Below, one piece after another: positions 8,977-16,988 of a stretch of DNA of 64,000 nucleotides; positions within the stretch are counted from its first letter, which is position 1, and each line of letters begins with the position of its first letter. The notes beneath the pieces were generated by a model. It worked only from the letters and a program-made list of their open reading frames with translations, was not told the DNA's origin and did not search any database. Position numbers and translations under genes: made by a program. The stretch is from Pseudomonas sp. R28(2017) (lineage in GTDB: Bacteria; Pseudomonadota; Gammaproteobacteria; Pseudomonadales; Pseudomonadaceae), in the NCBI RefSeq assembly GCF_002112505.1, contig NZ_NEHW01000012.1:1-64000 (forward strand), in the 5' to 3' direction.

Positions 8977-9082
8977 TGCTGCTCCAGAGGTGGGAAAACC
9001 AATGGCGCGAACGATACCGGGATGATTGGGGAAAGGGGGGACCGGGACCCCGGCGCAGAGCTCCCCAATGGCTTTTACATGT

Positions 9083-9181
9083 ACTGGCCTCTTCGCGGGC
9101 AAGCCCGCTCCCACAGGGTCACCACCCTCTTCAAGGCAGTGATACCCCTGTGGGAGCGGGCTTGCCCGCGAAGAGGCCAGT
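9083..9181. repeat. REP inverted pair (36-bp perfect arms)
   Basis: The arms 9083-9118 and 9146-9181 are perfect reverse complements carrying full REP cores, separated by 27 bases. They lie between the OYE gene start and the 3' end of the aldo/keto reductase gene, both on the minus strand. Confidence 0.92.
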
Positions 9182-9190
9182 GCAGGAGAC

Positions 9191-10201
9191 TCAGCGACGA
9201 GCCAACCGCCCACTGACAAAATGCGCGACATCGTTGAAACCGGGCGTCGACGCATGCCCTGGCGTCACCAGCGAATCGACGAATGCTTCATCTTCCGCCG
9301 TGATCTTCACGTCCAGCGCCCCGCCATAGGTATCCCACTGCGCCTCGGTGCGCGGCCCGACGATGGCCGAGCTGACCAGTTGGCTGTTGAGCACCCAGGC
9401 AATCGCGAACTCGACCAACCCCACGCCCTTGGCCTGCACGTAATCCTGCAACTGCCGGGCAATGGCCAGCGACTCCTGGCGCCATTCCACCTCCATGATG
9501 CGCTTGTCCTGGCGCGCCGCGCGGCTGCCGGCCTCGGGCTCGGCGCCCGGCGCGTACTTGCCGCTGAGCACCCCGCGGGCCAGCGGGCTGAACGGCACCA
9601 CGCCCAGGCCGTGATAGGCGGCGGCAGTCATCTGCTCCGGCTCGGCCTGGCGATTGACGATGTTGTACAGCGGCTGGCTCACCACCGGCTTGGCCACACC
9701 CAGGCGCTCGGCGACGTTGCAGATCTCGGCGATGCGCCAGCCGCGGTAGTTGGACACCCCCCAGTAACGGATCTTGCCCTGCTGCAGCAGGTCGCCGATG
9801 GCCCGCACGGTCTCTTCCAGCGGCACCTTGTGGTCTTCGCGGTGCAGGTAGTAGATGTCCAGGTAATCCAGGTGCATGCGTGTCAGCGTGGCATCGATGC
9901 CATTGAAGATGTGCTTGCGCGACAGCCCGCTGCGGTTGGGCAGGCCATCGGTGGGCCCCATGCCGACCTTGGAAGCGACCACCCAGTCCTGGCGATGGCG
10001 CGCCACCGCCTCACCGACGATCTCCTCGGAGCGGCCGGCGTTGTAAACGTCGGCGGTGTCGATGAAGTTGATGCCCTGGTCCCAGGCCTTGTCGATGATC
10101 CGCAGTGCATCCTCGGTGCTGGTCTGCTCGCCGAACATCATGCTGCCCAGGGTCAGGGCGGAGACTTGCAGGCCGGATTGGCCAAGGGGGCGGTAGAGCA
10201 T
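9191..10201 (-). CDS. aldo/keto reductase
   Basis: The 336-residue protein starts MLYRPLGQSGLQVSALTLGSMMFG. The AKR catalytic tetrad is visible: Asp and Tyr in FIDTADVYN, Lys in DWVVASKVGM, and His in YYLHRED. C-terminal VSSAIVGPRTEAQW is the NADPH-phosphate binding segment. It is an NADPH-dependent (alpha/beta)8-barrel reductase of the YajO/YhdN-like group; substrate unknown. Start chosen at 10201, with AAAGGA about 8 bases upstream. It is divergent from the PQQ dehydrogenase. Confidence 0.92.
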   Translation of the reverse strand: MLYRPLGQSGLQVSALTLGSMMFGEQTSTEDALRIIDKAWDQGINFIDTADVYNAGRSEEIVGEAVARHRQDWVVASKVGMGPTDGLPNRSGLSRKHIFNGIDATLTRMHLDYLDIYYLHREDHKVPLEETVRAIGDLLQQGKIRYWGVSNYRGWRIAEICNVAERLGVAKPVVSQPLYNIVNRQAEPEQMTAAAYHGLGVVPFSPLARGVLSGKYAPGAEPEAGSRAARQDKRIMEVEWRQESLAIARQLQDYVQAKGVGLVEFAIAWVLNSQLVSSAIVGPRTEAQWDTYGGALDVKITAEDEAFVDSLVTPGHASTPGFNDVAHFVSGRLARR

Positions 10202-10263
10202 GGCGAGTGTCCTTTGCGGGGAATGATACGGTTGTTTTACACAGAACCGGCGGGGTTTGAAAG

Positions 10264-10283
10264 GCTGACACAGCTGTGTCAGC
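10264..10283. promoter_or_regulatory. perfect 20-bp palindrome, likely activator (UAS) site
   Basis: GCTGACACAGCTGTGTCAGC is a perfect palindrome 109 bases upstream of the sigma-54 promoter at 10392. A further TGTGTC half-site follows at 10295-10300. The distance and symmetry are typical of an enhancer-binding protein site; the AcoR-like activator encoded at 15005-16903 is the natural candidate to bind it. It lies in the 262-bp gap between the divergent aldo/keto reductase and PQQ dehydrogenase genes. Confidence 0.65.
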
Positions 10284-10391
10284 ACTGCGCCAGGTGTGTC
10301 GCCGATGCGGCAACGCGCGCAACCCTGCGGTTTCTCTCGCGTTGGGTGCGGAACGCTCTAATGCGGCGGTTTCGTGGTGTTTTCCAGGCGC

Positions 10392-10407
10392 TGGCACAGC
10401 CGTTGCT
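10392..10407 (+). promoter_or_regulatory. sigma-54 (RpoN) -24/-12 promoter of the PQQ dehydrogenase
   Basis: TGGCAC-AGCCG-TTGCT matches the consensus TGGCAC-N5-TTGCW, with the GG and GC dinucleotides exactly 12 bases apart. It lies 57 bases before the dehydrogenase ATG, placing the transcription start near 10418. Confidence 0.78.
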
Positions 10408-10463
10408 CTGTTCGCAGTCGACGCCTGCCGCGGTGTCGCCATAACAAGAACGGAGAACCGAGC

Positions 10464-12629
10464 ATGAACCGAACCGGCCCACACCGTTTCATCAGCTGCC
10501 TGGCCTTGGCCCTGGCCTGCAGCGCCCCTGCCTTCGCCGCCGAAGTCGACGGCAAGCGCATCATCGACGCCGACAAGGAACCCGGCAACTGGATGAGCCA
10601 TGGCCGTACCTACGACGAGCAACGCTACAGCCCGCTCAAGGCGATCGACCAGAGCAACGTCAACCAGCTGGGCCTGGCCTGGAGCTACAAGCTCGACCTC
10701 GACCGTGGCGTCGAGGCCACGCCGATCGTGGTCGACGGGGTGATGTACACCACCGGGCCGTTCTCGGTGGTGTATGCCCTGGATGCCCGCAACGGCGCAT
10801 TGCTGTGGAAGTACGACCCGCAGTCGGACCGCAACCGCGCCGGCGAGGCCTGCTGCGATGCGGTCAACCGCGGTGTGGCGGTGTGGCAGGGCAAGGTCTA
10901 TGTCGGCGTGCTGGATGGGCGCCTGGAAGCGATCGATGCCAAGAGCGGCAAACGCGTGTGGTCGGTGGATACCCGCGACGACCACAAGCGCAGCTACACC
11001 ATCACCGGCGCGCCTCGGGTGGTCAACGGCAAGGTCATCATCGGCAATGGCGGCGCCGAGTTCGGCGTACGCGGCTACGTGACCGCCTACGATGCCGAAA
11101 CCGGCAAGCAGGCCTGGCGCTTCTTCACCGTGCCAGGTGACCCGAAGCTGCCGCCGGAAGACAAGGCCATGGCAATCGCCAGCAAGACCTGGCACGGCGA
11201 TGCCTATGTCGAATGGGGCGGCGGCGGTACCGCCTGGGACTCGTTCGCCTATGACCCGCAGCTGAACCTGTTGTACATCGGGGTTGGCAACGGCTCGATG
11301 TGGGACCCGAAGTGGCGCAGCCAGGCCAAGGGCGACAACCTGTTCCTGTCGTCAATCGTCGCAGTGAACGCCGATACCGGCGAATACGCCTGGCATTACC
11401 AGACCACGCCCGGCGATGCCTGGGACTTCACCGCCACCCAGCACATGATCCTCGCCGAGCTGCCGATCGACGGCAAGCCGCGCAAGGTGCTGATGCAGGC
11501 GCCGAAGAACGGCTTCTTCTATGTGCTCGACCGCACCACCGGCGAGCTGTTGTCGGCGAAGAACATCGTGCCGGTAAACTGGGCCAAGGGCATCGACATG
11601 AAGACCGGGCGGCCGATCCTCGACGACGAGGCCGCAGCCTACTGGAAGGACGGCAAGCGCAAGCTGGTGACCCCGGCATTCTGGGGCGCCCATGACTGGC
11701 ACCCGATGTCCTACAACCCGCAGACCGGGCTGGTGTACATCCCGGCGCACATCATGTCGGCCTATTACGAGCACATTCCCGAAGCGCCCAGGCGCAACCC
11801 GTTCAAGAGCGTGTACCAACTGGGCCTGCGCACCGGCATGATGCCCGAAGGCGCCGACGGTTTGCTGGACATGGCCAAGACCTGGTCCGGCAAGCTGATC
11901 GCCTGGGACCCGGTCAAGCAGGCTCCGGCCTGGGAAGTGCCCTACATCACCATCTTCAACGGCGGCACCCTGAGCACCGCAGGCAACCTGGTGTTCGAGG
12001 GCAGCGCCGATGGCCGGGTGATCGCCTACGCCGCCGATTCGGGCAAGAAGCTCTGGGAGTCGCCAGCGGCCAGCGGCGTGATGGCGGCGCCGATCACCTA
12101 TTCGGTGGATGGCGAGCAATACGTGACGTTCATGGCCGGCTGGGGCGGCGCGTTTTCCACCTTTGCCGGAGCCCTGTCGCTGCGCGCCGGCGTGCAGCCG
12201 TTCTCCCAGGTGCTGACCTACAAGCTCGGTGGCACCGCCAAGCTGCGTGAACCGGCACCACCGGCGAACGCCCCCGAACCGCCGCCGCTCACCGCCGACG
12301 CCCAGACCGTCGCCGCCGGTGCCGCGCTGTACGACGGCAACTGCTCGCAATGCCACGGCATCCACGCTGTCAGCGGCGGAGTGCTACCGGACCTGCGCAA
12401 GCTGAGCGCCGACAAGCACCAGATGTTCCTCGGCATTCTCTATGGCGGCCGGGTGCCGGACGGCATGCCGTCGTTCGCCGACAACCTCAAGCCCGAGCAA
12501 GTCGAACAGGTACACCAGTACCTGATCAAGCGCGCCCATGACCTCAAGCGCGAGGGCGATGCCTGGCAGCAGTTCAGCGCCAAGCCGGCTGCCCAGCCGC
12601 CGCTGGCCGACAACCACCCACAGGAGTGA
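10464..12629 (+). CDS. quinohemoprotein (PQQ + heme c) alcohol dehydrogenase, periplasmic
   Basis: This 721-residue protein has a signal peptide (cleavage near SAPAFAA-EVDG, residue 26), an eight-bladed PQQ propeller and a C-terminal cytochrome c domain. The vicinal disulfide pair Cys130-Cys131 (GEACCDAVN) that stacks on PQQ is present. CSQCH at residues 627-631 binds heme c, with Met in PDGMPSF as probable sixth ligand. Length and layout match type II quinohemoprotein alcohol dehydrogenases of P. putida (ADH IIB/IIG type), which oxidise primary alcohols to aldehydes and pass electrons to periplasmic carriers. The aldehyde dehydrogenase downstream would finish the oxidation. Start chosen at 10464 behind CGGAGAACC. 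Exact alcohol range cannot be read. Confidence 0.93.
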   Translation: MNRTGPHRFISCLALALACSAPAFAAEVDGKRIIDADKEPGNWMSHGRTYDEQRYSPLKAIDQSNVNQLGLAWSYKLDLDRGVEATPIVVDGVMYTTGPFSVVYALDARNGALLWKYDPQSDRNRAGEACCDAVNRGVAVWQGKVYVGVLDGRLEAIDAKSGKRVWSVDTRDDHKRSYTITGAPRVVNGKVIIGNGGAEFGVRGYVTAYDAETGKQAWRFFTVPGDPKLPPEDKAMAIASKTWHGDAYVEWGGGGTAWDSFAYDPQLNLLYIGVGNGSMWDPKWRSQAKGDNLFLSSIVAVNADTGEYAWHYQTTPGDAWDFTATQHMILAELPIDGKPRKVLMQAPKNGFFYVLDRTTGELLSAKNIVPVNWAKGIDMKTGRPILDDEAAAYWKDGKRKLVTPAFWGAHDWHPMSYNPQTGLVYIPAHIMSAYYEHIPEAPRRNPFKSVYQLGLRTGMMPEGADGLLDMAKTWSGKLIAWDPVKQAPAWEVPYITIFNGGTLSTAGNLVFEGSADGRVIAYAADSGKKLWESPAASGVMAAPITYSVDGEQYVTFMAGWGGAFSTFAGALSLRAGVQPFSQVLTYKLGGTAKLREPAPPANAPEPPPLTADAQTVAAGAALYDGNCSQCHGIHAVSGGVLPDLRKLSADKHQMFLGILYGGRVPDGMPSFADNLKPEQVEQVHQYLIKRAHDLKREGDAWQQFSAKPAAQPPLADNHPQE

Positions 12630-12636
12630 AACGACC

Positions 12637-14070
12637 ATGACCGATTCGGTTTACCAGAACTTCATCGACAACGCGTTCGTTGCCAGTGAATCTTTGCTCG
12701 AGGTGTACAACCCGGCCAATGGCCAGTTGCTCGGCCGAGTGCCCGAGTCGCCCACCGAACACGTGGAGCGGGCCATTGCCGCAGCGCGCCGGGCGCAAAA
12801 GGGCTGGGCTGCGAAAACCGCCATCGAGCGTGCCGGCTATCTGCGCCAGATCGCCGCCAAGGTCAGGGCCAATGCCGACCGCCTGGCGCGCATCATTACC
12901 GAGGAAGGGGGCAAGGTACCCGCGCTGGCCCAGGTCGAGGTCAACTTCACCGCCGATTACCTGGATTACATGGCCGAGTGGGCGCGGCGCCTGGAAGGTG
13001 AGGTGCTGACCAGCGACCGAGCCAACGAGCACATCTTCCTGATGCGCAAGCCGCTCGGCGTGGTGGCAGGCATCCTGCCGTGGAATTTCCCGTTCTTCCT
13101 GATCGCCCGCAAGATGGCCCCGGCCTTGCTGACGGGCAACACCATCGTCATCAAGCCCAGCGAAGAAACCCCGATCAACTGCTACGCCTTTGCCAGGCTG
13201 GTGGCCGAGACCGACCTGCCGGCAGGGGTCTTCAACGTTATCGGCGGCAAAGGCGCAAGCGTTGGCCATGGCCTGTCGAGCCACGCCGGGGTCGACCTGG
13301 TGAGCTTCACCGGCAGTGTGACCACCGGCGCGCGCATCATGGCGGCGGCGGCGCCGAACATCACCAAGCTCAACCTTGAACTGGGCGGCAAGGCCCCCGC
13401 CATCGTGCTGGCCGATGCCGACCTGTCGCTGGCGGTGAAGGCCATCGTCGCGTCGCGGGTGATCAACACCGGGCAGGTGTGCAACTGTGCCGAGCGCGTG
13501 TATGTGGAGCGCAAGGTCGCCGATGCCTTCATCGACAAGGTGGCCCAGGCGATGGCGGCCACGCGCTATGGCGACCCGTCAGCGCAAGCGGATCTGGACA
13601 TGGGGCCGTTGATCAACCAGGCCGGGCTGGACAAGGTTGCACAGATGGTACGCACGGCAACCGGGCAGGGCGCGCAACTGGTCACCGGCGGGCAGGTGGC
13701 CGATCTGGGCGCCGGCTTCCACTATCAGCCGACTGTGCTGGCGGCTTGCAAGGCGGACATGGAGATCATGCGCAAGGAGATTTTCGGGCCGGTGTTGCCG
13801 ATCCAGGTGGTGGACGATCTGGATGAGGCCATTGCGCTGGCCAATGACAGCGAGTATGGGCTGACCTCGTCGATCTATACCCGCGACCTGAATGCGACGT
13901 TGAAGGCCTGCCGCGAGATCGACTTTGGCGAGACCTACATCAACCGGGAGAACTTCGAGGCCATGCAGGGCTTCCATGCCGGGGCGCGCAAGTCGGGGGT
14001 TGGCGGCGCCGATGGCAAGCATGGGCTGTATGAGTACACCCGGACCCAGGTGGTCTACATCCAAGGCTGA
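12637..14070 (+). CDS. NAD(P)-dependent aldehyde dehydrogenase (AldA-like)
   Basis: The 477-residue protein has PWNFPFF (oxyanion/cofactor region), SFTGSVTTG (coenzyme loop), the general base Glu in LNLELGGKAP and the catalytic Cys in NTGQVCNCAERVY. The sequence resembles lactaldehyde/glycolaldehyde dehydrogenases. It begins 7 bases after the PQQ dehydrogenase stop, with the ribosome site (CAGGAG) overlapping that stop, so the two form one operon. In context it oxidises the aldehyde made by the periplasmic alcohol dehydrogenase. Confidence 0.94.
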   Translation: MTDSVYQNFIDNAFVASESLLEVYNPANGQLLGRVPESPTEHVERAIAAARRAQKGWAAKTAIERAGYLRQIAAKVRANADRLARIITEEGGKVPALAQVEVNFTADYLDYMAEWARRLEGEVLTSDRANEHIFLMRKPLGVVAGILPWNFPFFLIARKMAPALLTGNTIVIKPSEETPINCYAFARLVAETDLPAGVFNVIGGKGASVGHGLSSHAGVDLVSFTGSVTTGARIMAAAAPNITKLNLELGGKAPAIVLADADLSLAVKAIVASRVINTGQVCNCAERVYVERKVADAFIDKVAQAMAATRYGDPSAQADLDMGPLINQAGLDKVAQMVRTATGQGAQLVTGGQVADLGAGFHYQPTVLAACKADMEIMRKEIFGPVLPIQVVDDLDEAIALANDSEYGLTSSIYTRDLNATLKACREIDFGETYINRENFEAMQGFHAGARKSGVGGADGKHGLYEYTRTQVVYIQG

Positions 14071-14084
14071 GGGGTAAGCCTGTA

Positions 14085-14119
14085 CCGGCCCCTTCGCGGG
14101 CAAGCCCGCTCCCACAGGG
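14085..14119 (+). repeat. REP element at the left edge of the tandem array
   Basis: A full REP core (cccttcgcgggcaagcccgc) begins 14 bases after the aldehyde dehydrogenase stop. Its inverted partner is at 14966-14995, beyond the tandem array. Confidence 0.9.
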
Positions 14120-14120
14120 A

Positions 14121-14963
14121 GTGCACAGCCTTCAAGTGCTGTGCATCAGCCTTGGCACAGGGTGCACAGCCTTCAAGTGCTGTGCATCAGCCTTGGCACA
14201 GGGTGCACCGCCTTCAAGTGCTGTGCATCAGCCTTGGCACAGGGTGCACCGCCTTCAAGTGCTGTGCATCAGCCTTGGCACAGGGTGCACAGTCTTCAAG
14301 GGCTGTGCATCAGCCTTGGCACAGGGTGCACAGCCTTCAAGTGCTGTGCATCAGCCTTGGCACAGGTTGCACAGCCTTCAAGTGCTGTGCATCAGCCTTG
14401 GCACAGGTTGCACAGCCTTCAAGTGCTGTGCATCAGCCTTGGCACAGGGTGCACAGCCTTCAAGTGCTGTGCATCAGCCTTGGCACAGGGTGCACAGCCT
14501 TCAAGTGCTGTGCATCAGCCTTGGCACAGGGTGCACAGCCTTCAAGTGCTGTGCATCAGCCTTGGCACAGGGTGCACAGCCTTCAAGTGCTGTGCATCAG
14601 CCTTGGCACAGGGTGCACAGCCTTCAAGTGCTGTGCATCAGCCTTGGCACAGGGTGCACAGCCTTCAAGTGCTGTGCATCAGCCTTGGCACAGGTTGCAC
14701 AGTCTTCAAGGGCTGTGCATAGCCTTGGCACAGGTTGCACAGTCTTCAAGGGCTGTGCATCAGCCTTGGCACAGGGTGCACAGTCTTCAAGGGCTGTGCA
14801 TAGCCTTGGCACAGGTTGCACAGTCTTCAAGGGCTGTGCATCAGCCTTGGCACAGGGTGCACAGTCTTCAAGGGCTGTGCATAGCCTTGGCACAGGTTGC
14901 ACAGTCTTCAAGGGCTGTGCATCAGCCTTGGCACAGGGTGCACAGTCTTCAAGGGCTGTGCAT
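14121..14963. repeat. 41-bp tandem repeat array, 20 full copies plus a partial
   Basis: The unit begins gtgcacagccttcaagtgct and continues gtgcatcagccttggcacagg. Copies start at 14121, 14162, 14203 and so on in 41-base steps to 14695, after which 40-base and 41-base versions alternate, giving an 81-base higher-order unit; a partial 21st copy begins at 14938. Each unit contains the inverted repeat GCACAG(C)...(G)CTGTGC around cttcaag. Variants are localised: gtgcaccg in copies 3-4, and agtcttcaaggg in copy 5 and copies 15-21. The unit has no stop in any plus frame, and 41 is not a multiple of 3, so all three frames stay open by construction; I read it as non-coding. Confidence 0.97.
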
Positions 14964-14965
14964 TA

Positions 14966-14995
14966 CCTGTGGGAGCGGGCTTGCCCGCGAAGGGG
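14966..14995 (-). repeat. REP element at the right edge of the tandem array
   Basis: cctgtgggagcgggcttgcc continuing to cgaaggg is the inverse of the REP at 14085-14119. The two REPs bracket the tandem array exactly as they bracket short spacers elsewhere in this window. Confidence 0.9.
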
Positions 14996-15004
14996 GCGGC
15001 ACGG

Positions 15005-16903
15005 TCAACCTAGCTGGTTCGGCTGGACGATCCCGTAGCGCTTCATCTTGCGGTACAACGTCGAACGCGAAACCCCCGCTGCCTGTGCTGCCGCGCTCAT
15101 GTTCCAGCGTTCGCGCCGCAGCACCTCCAGCAAATGCCGCGCCTCGACATCCTCGACCTGCTGTTCCAGTGCCGTCGGTTTGCTGAGCGTTGCCCGCTCC
15201 TGCAGGTCTTCTGGCAGGTCAGCCAGTTCGATCACTGCATTTTCTGCCAGCGCCACCGCCTGGCGCAACGCGTTGAGCAACTGCCGCACATTGCCGGGCC
15301 AGGCATGCTTGAGCAAGCAGTCCCGCGCCTCATCGCTCAAGCGCAAACCACTCGACAGCCCGGCCAGCAGCTGTTCGATCAGCTCGCGCCGATCACTGCG
15401 CTCGCGCAATGCCGGCAGGTGCATGCGCAGGCCGCACAGGCGGTAGTAAAGGTCTTCACGAAAGCGCTTGGCGGCGATCATTGCCTGCAGGTCCTGGTGT
15501 GTTGCTGAAATCACCTGAACATCCAGCGCCACCGGTGTTTCAGCGCCCAATGGCACCAGCTCGCGCTCGGCCAGCACCCGCAGCAGCCGGGTTTGCAGGT
15601 GCGTCGGCATGTCGCCTATCTCATCGAGGAACAGCGTGCCGCCGTTGGCCTGCTCCAGCTTGCCTTTCATCCCCTTGCGGTTGGCCCCGGTGAAGCTGCC
15701 TGCGCGGTAGCCGAACAGCTCGCTCTCAATCAGCGATTCCGGTATCGCGGCACAGTTGAGTGCCACGAACGGTTTGCCATGCCGCTGGCTGGCCTGGTGC
15801 AGGGCGCGGGCGAAGGCTTCCTTGCCGGTGCCGGTCTCGCCGCTGAGGAGAATGGCGATGTCCTTGTCGAGCACCTTGCGCAGCCGCCGCACGCCATGTT
15901 GCAAGTGCACGTCGTTGCCGGCCAGCTGCGCAAGGCCGGGGTGGCCACTGCCGGGGGCTGAAGGGCGTACGGCTGCGGGTTGGCGGTAGCCGCCAGGCAC
16001 GCGCAGGCCGACGTCCAGCAACTGCAGCCGGTGATGGCTGCGCAGTTGCGTACCCTGGGCACCACCACGGGTGAGGTCGAGCAACTGGTCGATGTCGGCG
16101 GGTAGCAACTGGTCGATGCGCAGGCCCAGCAGATTGCCGTCAAGGGCCAGGAACGCCGCACGGTTGGCGCCAATCACCCGGCCGCCTTCGTCCAGCGCCA
16201 GCAACTGTTCGGCGGCCAGGTCGGTGAATTCGTCGCGCGGTTTCAGCGCCAGGGTCAGGCGATCGCGGTAGCGCTGGCGGAAATGGGTGTTCTCGATCAG
16301 CCGGGCATACAGGGTCACCAGCTGCAGGGTCAGGTGCTGGGCCTGCTTGGGGCCATCGTTGTACAGGCAGGTTGCATTGAGGCAACCCAGCAATTGGTTG
16401 TGGGCGTCGAAGATGGGCGAAACCGAACAACTGAGGCGGGCGTTGGCGGCCAGGAAGTGTTCCTGGCGGTGGATGGTCAGCGCCTGTTGCGAGGCGAGCG
16501 CAGTGCCTATGCCGTTGGTGCCGGCGATGGATTCGTCCCAGCGGGCGCCGACGATCAGGCCGGAACGGGTGTAGCGCTGCTGATCGGCTGGCAGGCGGGC
16601 ATCCAGGGTGATGCCCTCGGCGTCGCTGAGCAGCACCGCGAAACCAGCATCCACCACGCGCCGGGCCAGGCCGCTGACGCCCTGGCTGGCGATTGCCAGG
16701 TAGGCTTCGTGCTGGGCCTGGTGCTGGCGGATTTCGCCGGCGCTGAGGATGTTGTCGACATGGCGCAGGTCAGGGTCGAGGTGGTGCTGGTTGATGCTGC
16801 GGTACCAGGATTCGGCAATCACGGTTTCCGGCACCAGGCCTCGGTTGGCGAAATGGCTGTCGACGAAGGCGGCCAGTTCCCTGGCGCGAGTCTGAGCGGA
16901 CAT
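15005..16903 (-). CDS. AcoR-like sigma-54-dependent activator
   Basis: The 632-residue regulator has an N-terminal sensory region with GAF-like sequence (about 60-230, including the AcoR-type GTNGIGTAL), a PAS-like stretch (about 240-300), an AAA+ domain and a Fis-type helix-turn-helix. Walker A is GETGTGKE, Walker B region is GGTLFLDEIGDMP, and the sigma-54 contact loop is GSFTGA (a variant of GAFTGA). The C-terminal MSAAAQAAGVSRSTLYRKMK is the DNA-binding helix pair. Start chosen at 16903, behind GGAGCGCCC. It is convergent with the PQQ dehydrogenase/aldehyde dehydrogenase operon across the repeat array and is the best candidate to activate its sigma-54 promoter. Confidence 0.9.
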   Translation of the reverse strand: MSAQTRARELAAFVDSHFANRGLVPETVIAESWYRSINQHHLDPDLRHVDNILSAGEIRQHQAQHEAYLAIASQGVSGLARRVVDAGFAVLLSDAEGITLDARLPADQQRYTRSGLIVGARWDESIAGTNGIGTALASQQALTIHRQEHFLAANARLSCSVSPIFDAHNQLLGCLNATCLYNDGPKQAQHLTLQLVTLYARLIENTHFRQRYRDRLTLALKPRDEFTDLAAEQLLALDEGGRVIGANRAAFLALDGNLLGLRIDQLLPADIDQLLDLTRGGAQGTQLRSHHRLQLLDVGLRVPGGYRQPAAVRPSAPGSGHPGLAQLAGNDVHLQHGVRRLRKVLDKDIAILLSGETGTGKEAFARALHQASQRHGKPFVALNCAAIPESLIESELFGYRAGSFTGANRKGMKGKLEQANGGTLFLDEIGDMPTHLQTRLLRVLAERELVPLGAETPVALDVQVISATHQDLQAMIAAKRFREDLYYRLCGLRMHLPALRERSDRRELIEQLLAGLSSGLRLSDEARDCLLKHAWPGNVRQLLNALRQAVALAENAVIELADLPEDLQERATLSKPTALEQQVEDVEARHLLEVLRRERWNMSAAAQAAGVSRSTLYRKMKRYGIVQPNQLG

Positions 16904-16967
16904 GGGCGCTCCATGGGTTCTTGTTATTGGGTGTGGGGAAACCATAGCTGGTTTTGCGTGGGCAGGG

Positions 16968-16983
16968 CCGGCCTCTTCGCGGG
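16968..16983 (+). repeat. truncated REP fragment
   Basis: gccggcctcttcgcggg matches only the outer half of the REP element and then runs into the 3' end of the Rieske/FAD gene (gtgaacct). It has no inverted partner. Confidence 0.6.
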
Positions 16984-16988
16984 TGAAC

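Noticed and set aside
14121..14963. Possible CRISPR array
   Set aside because: Repeats are directly adjacent with no unique spacers, and no cas genes occur in the window.
14121..15186. Three long overlapping plus-strand reading frames encoding repetitive peptides (SLGTGCTAFKCCASALAQ and the like)
   Set aside because: They are produced by a stop-free 41-base unit in all three phases, run into REP DNA and the regulator 3' end, and have no ribosome site or homology.
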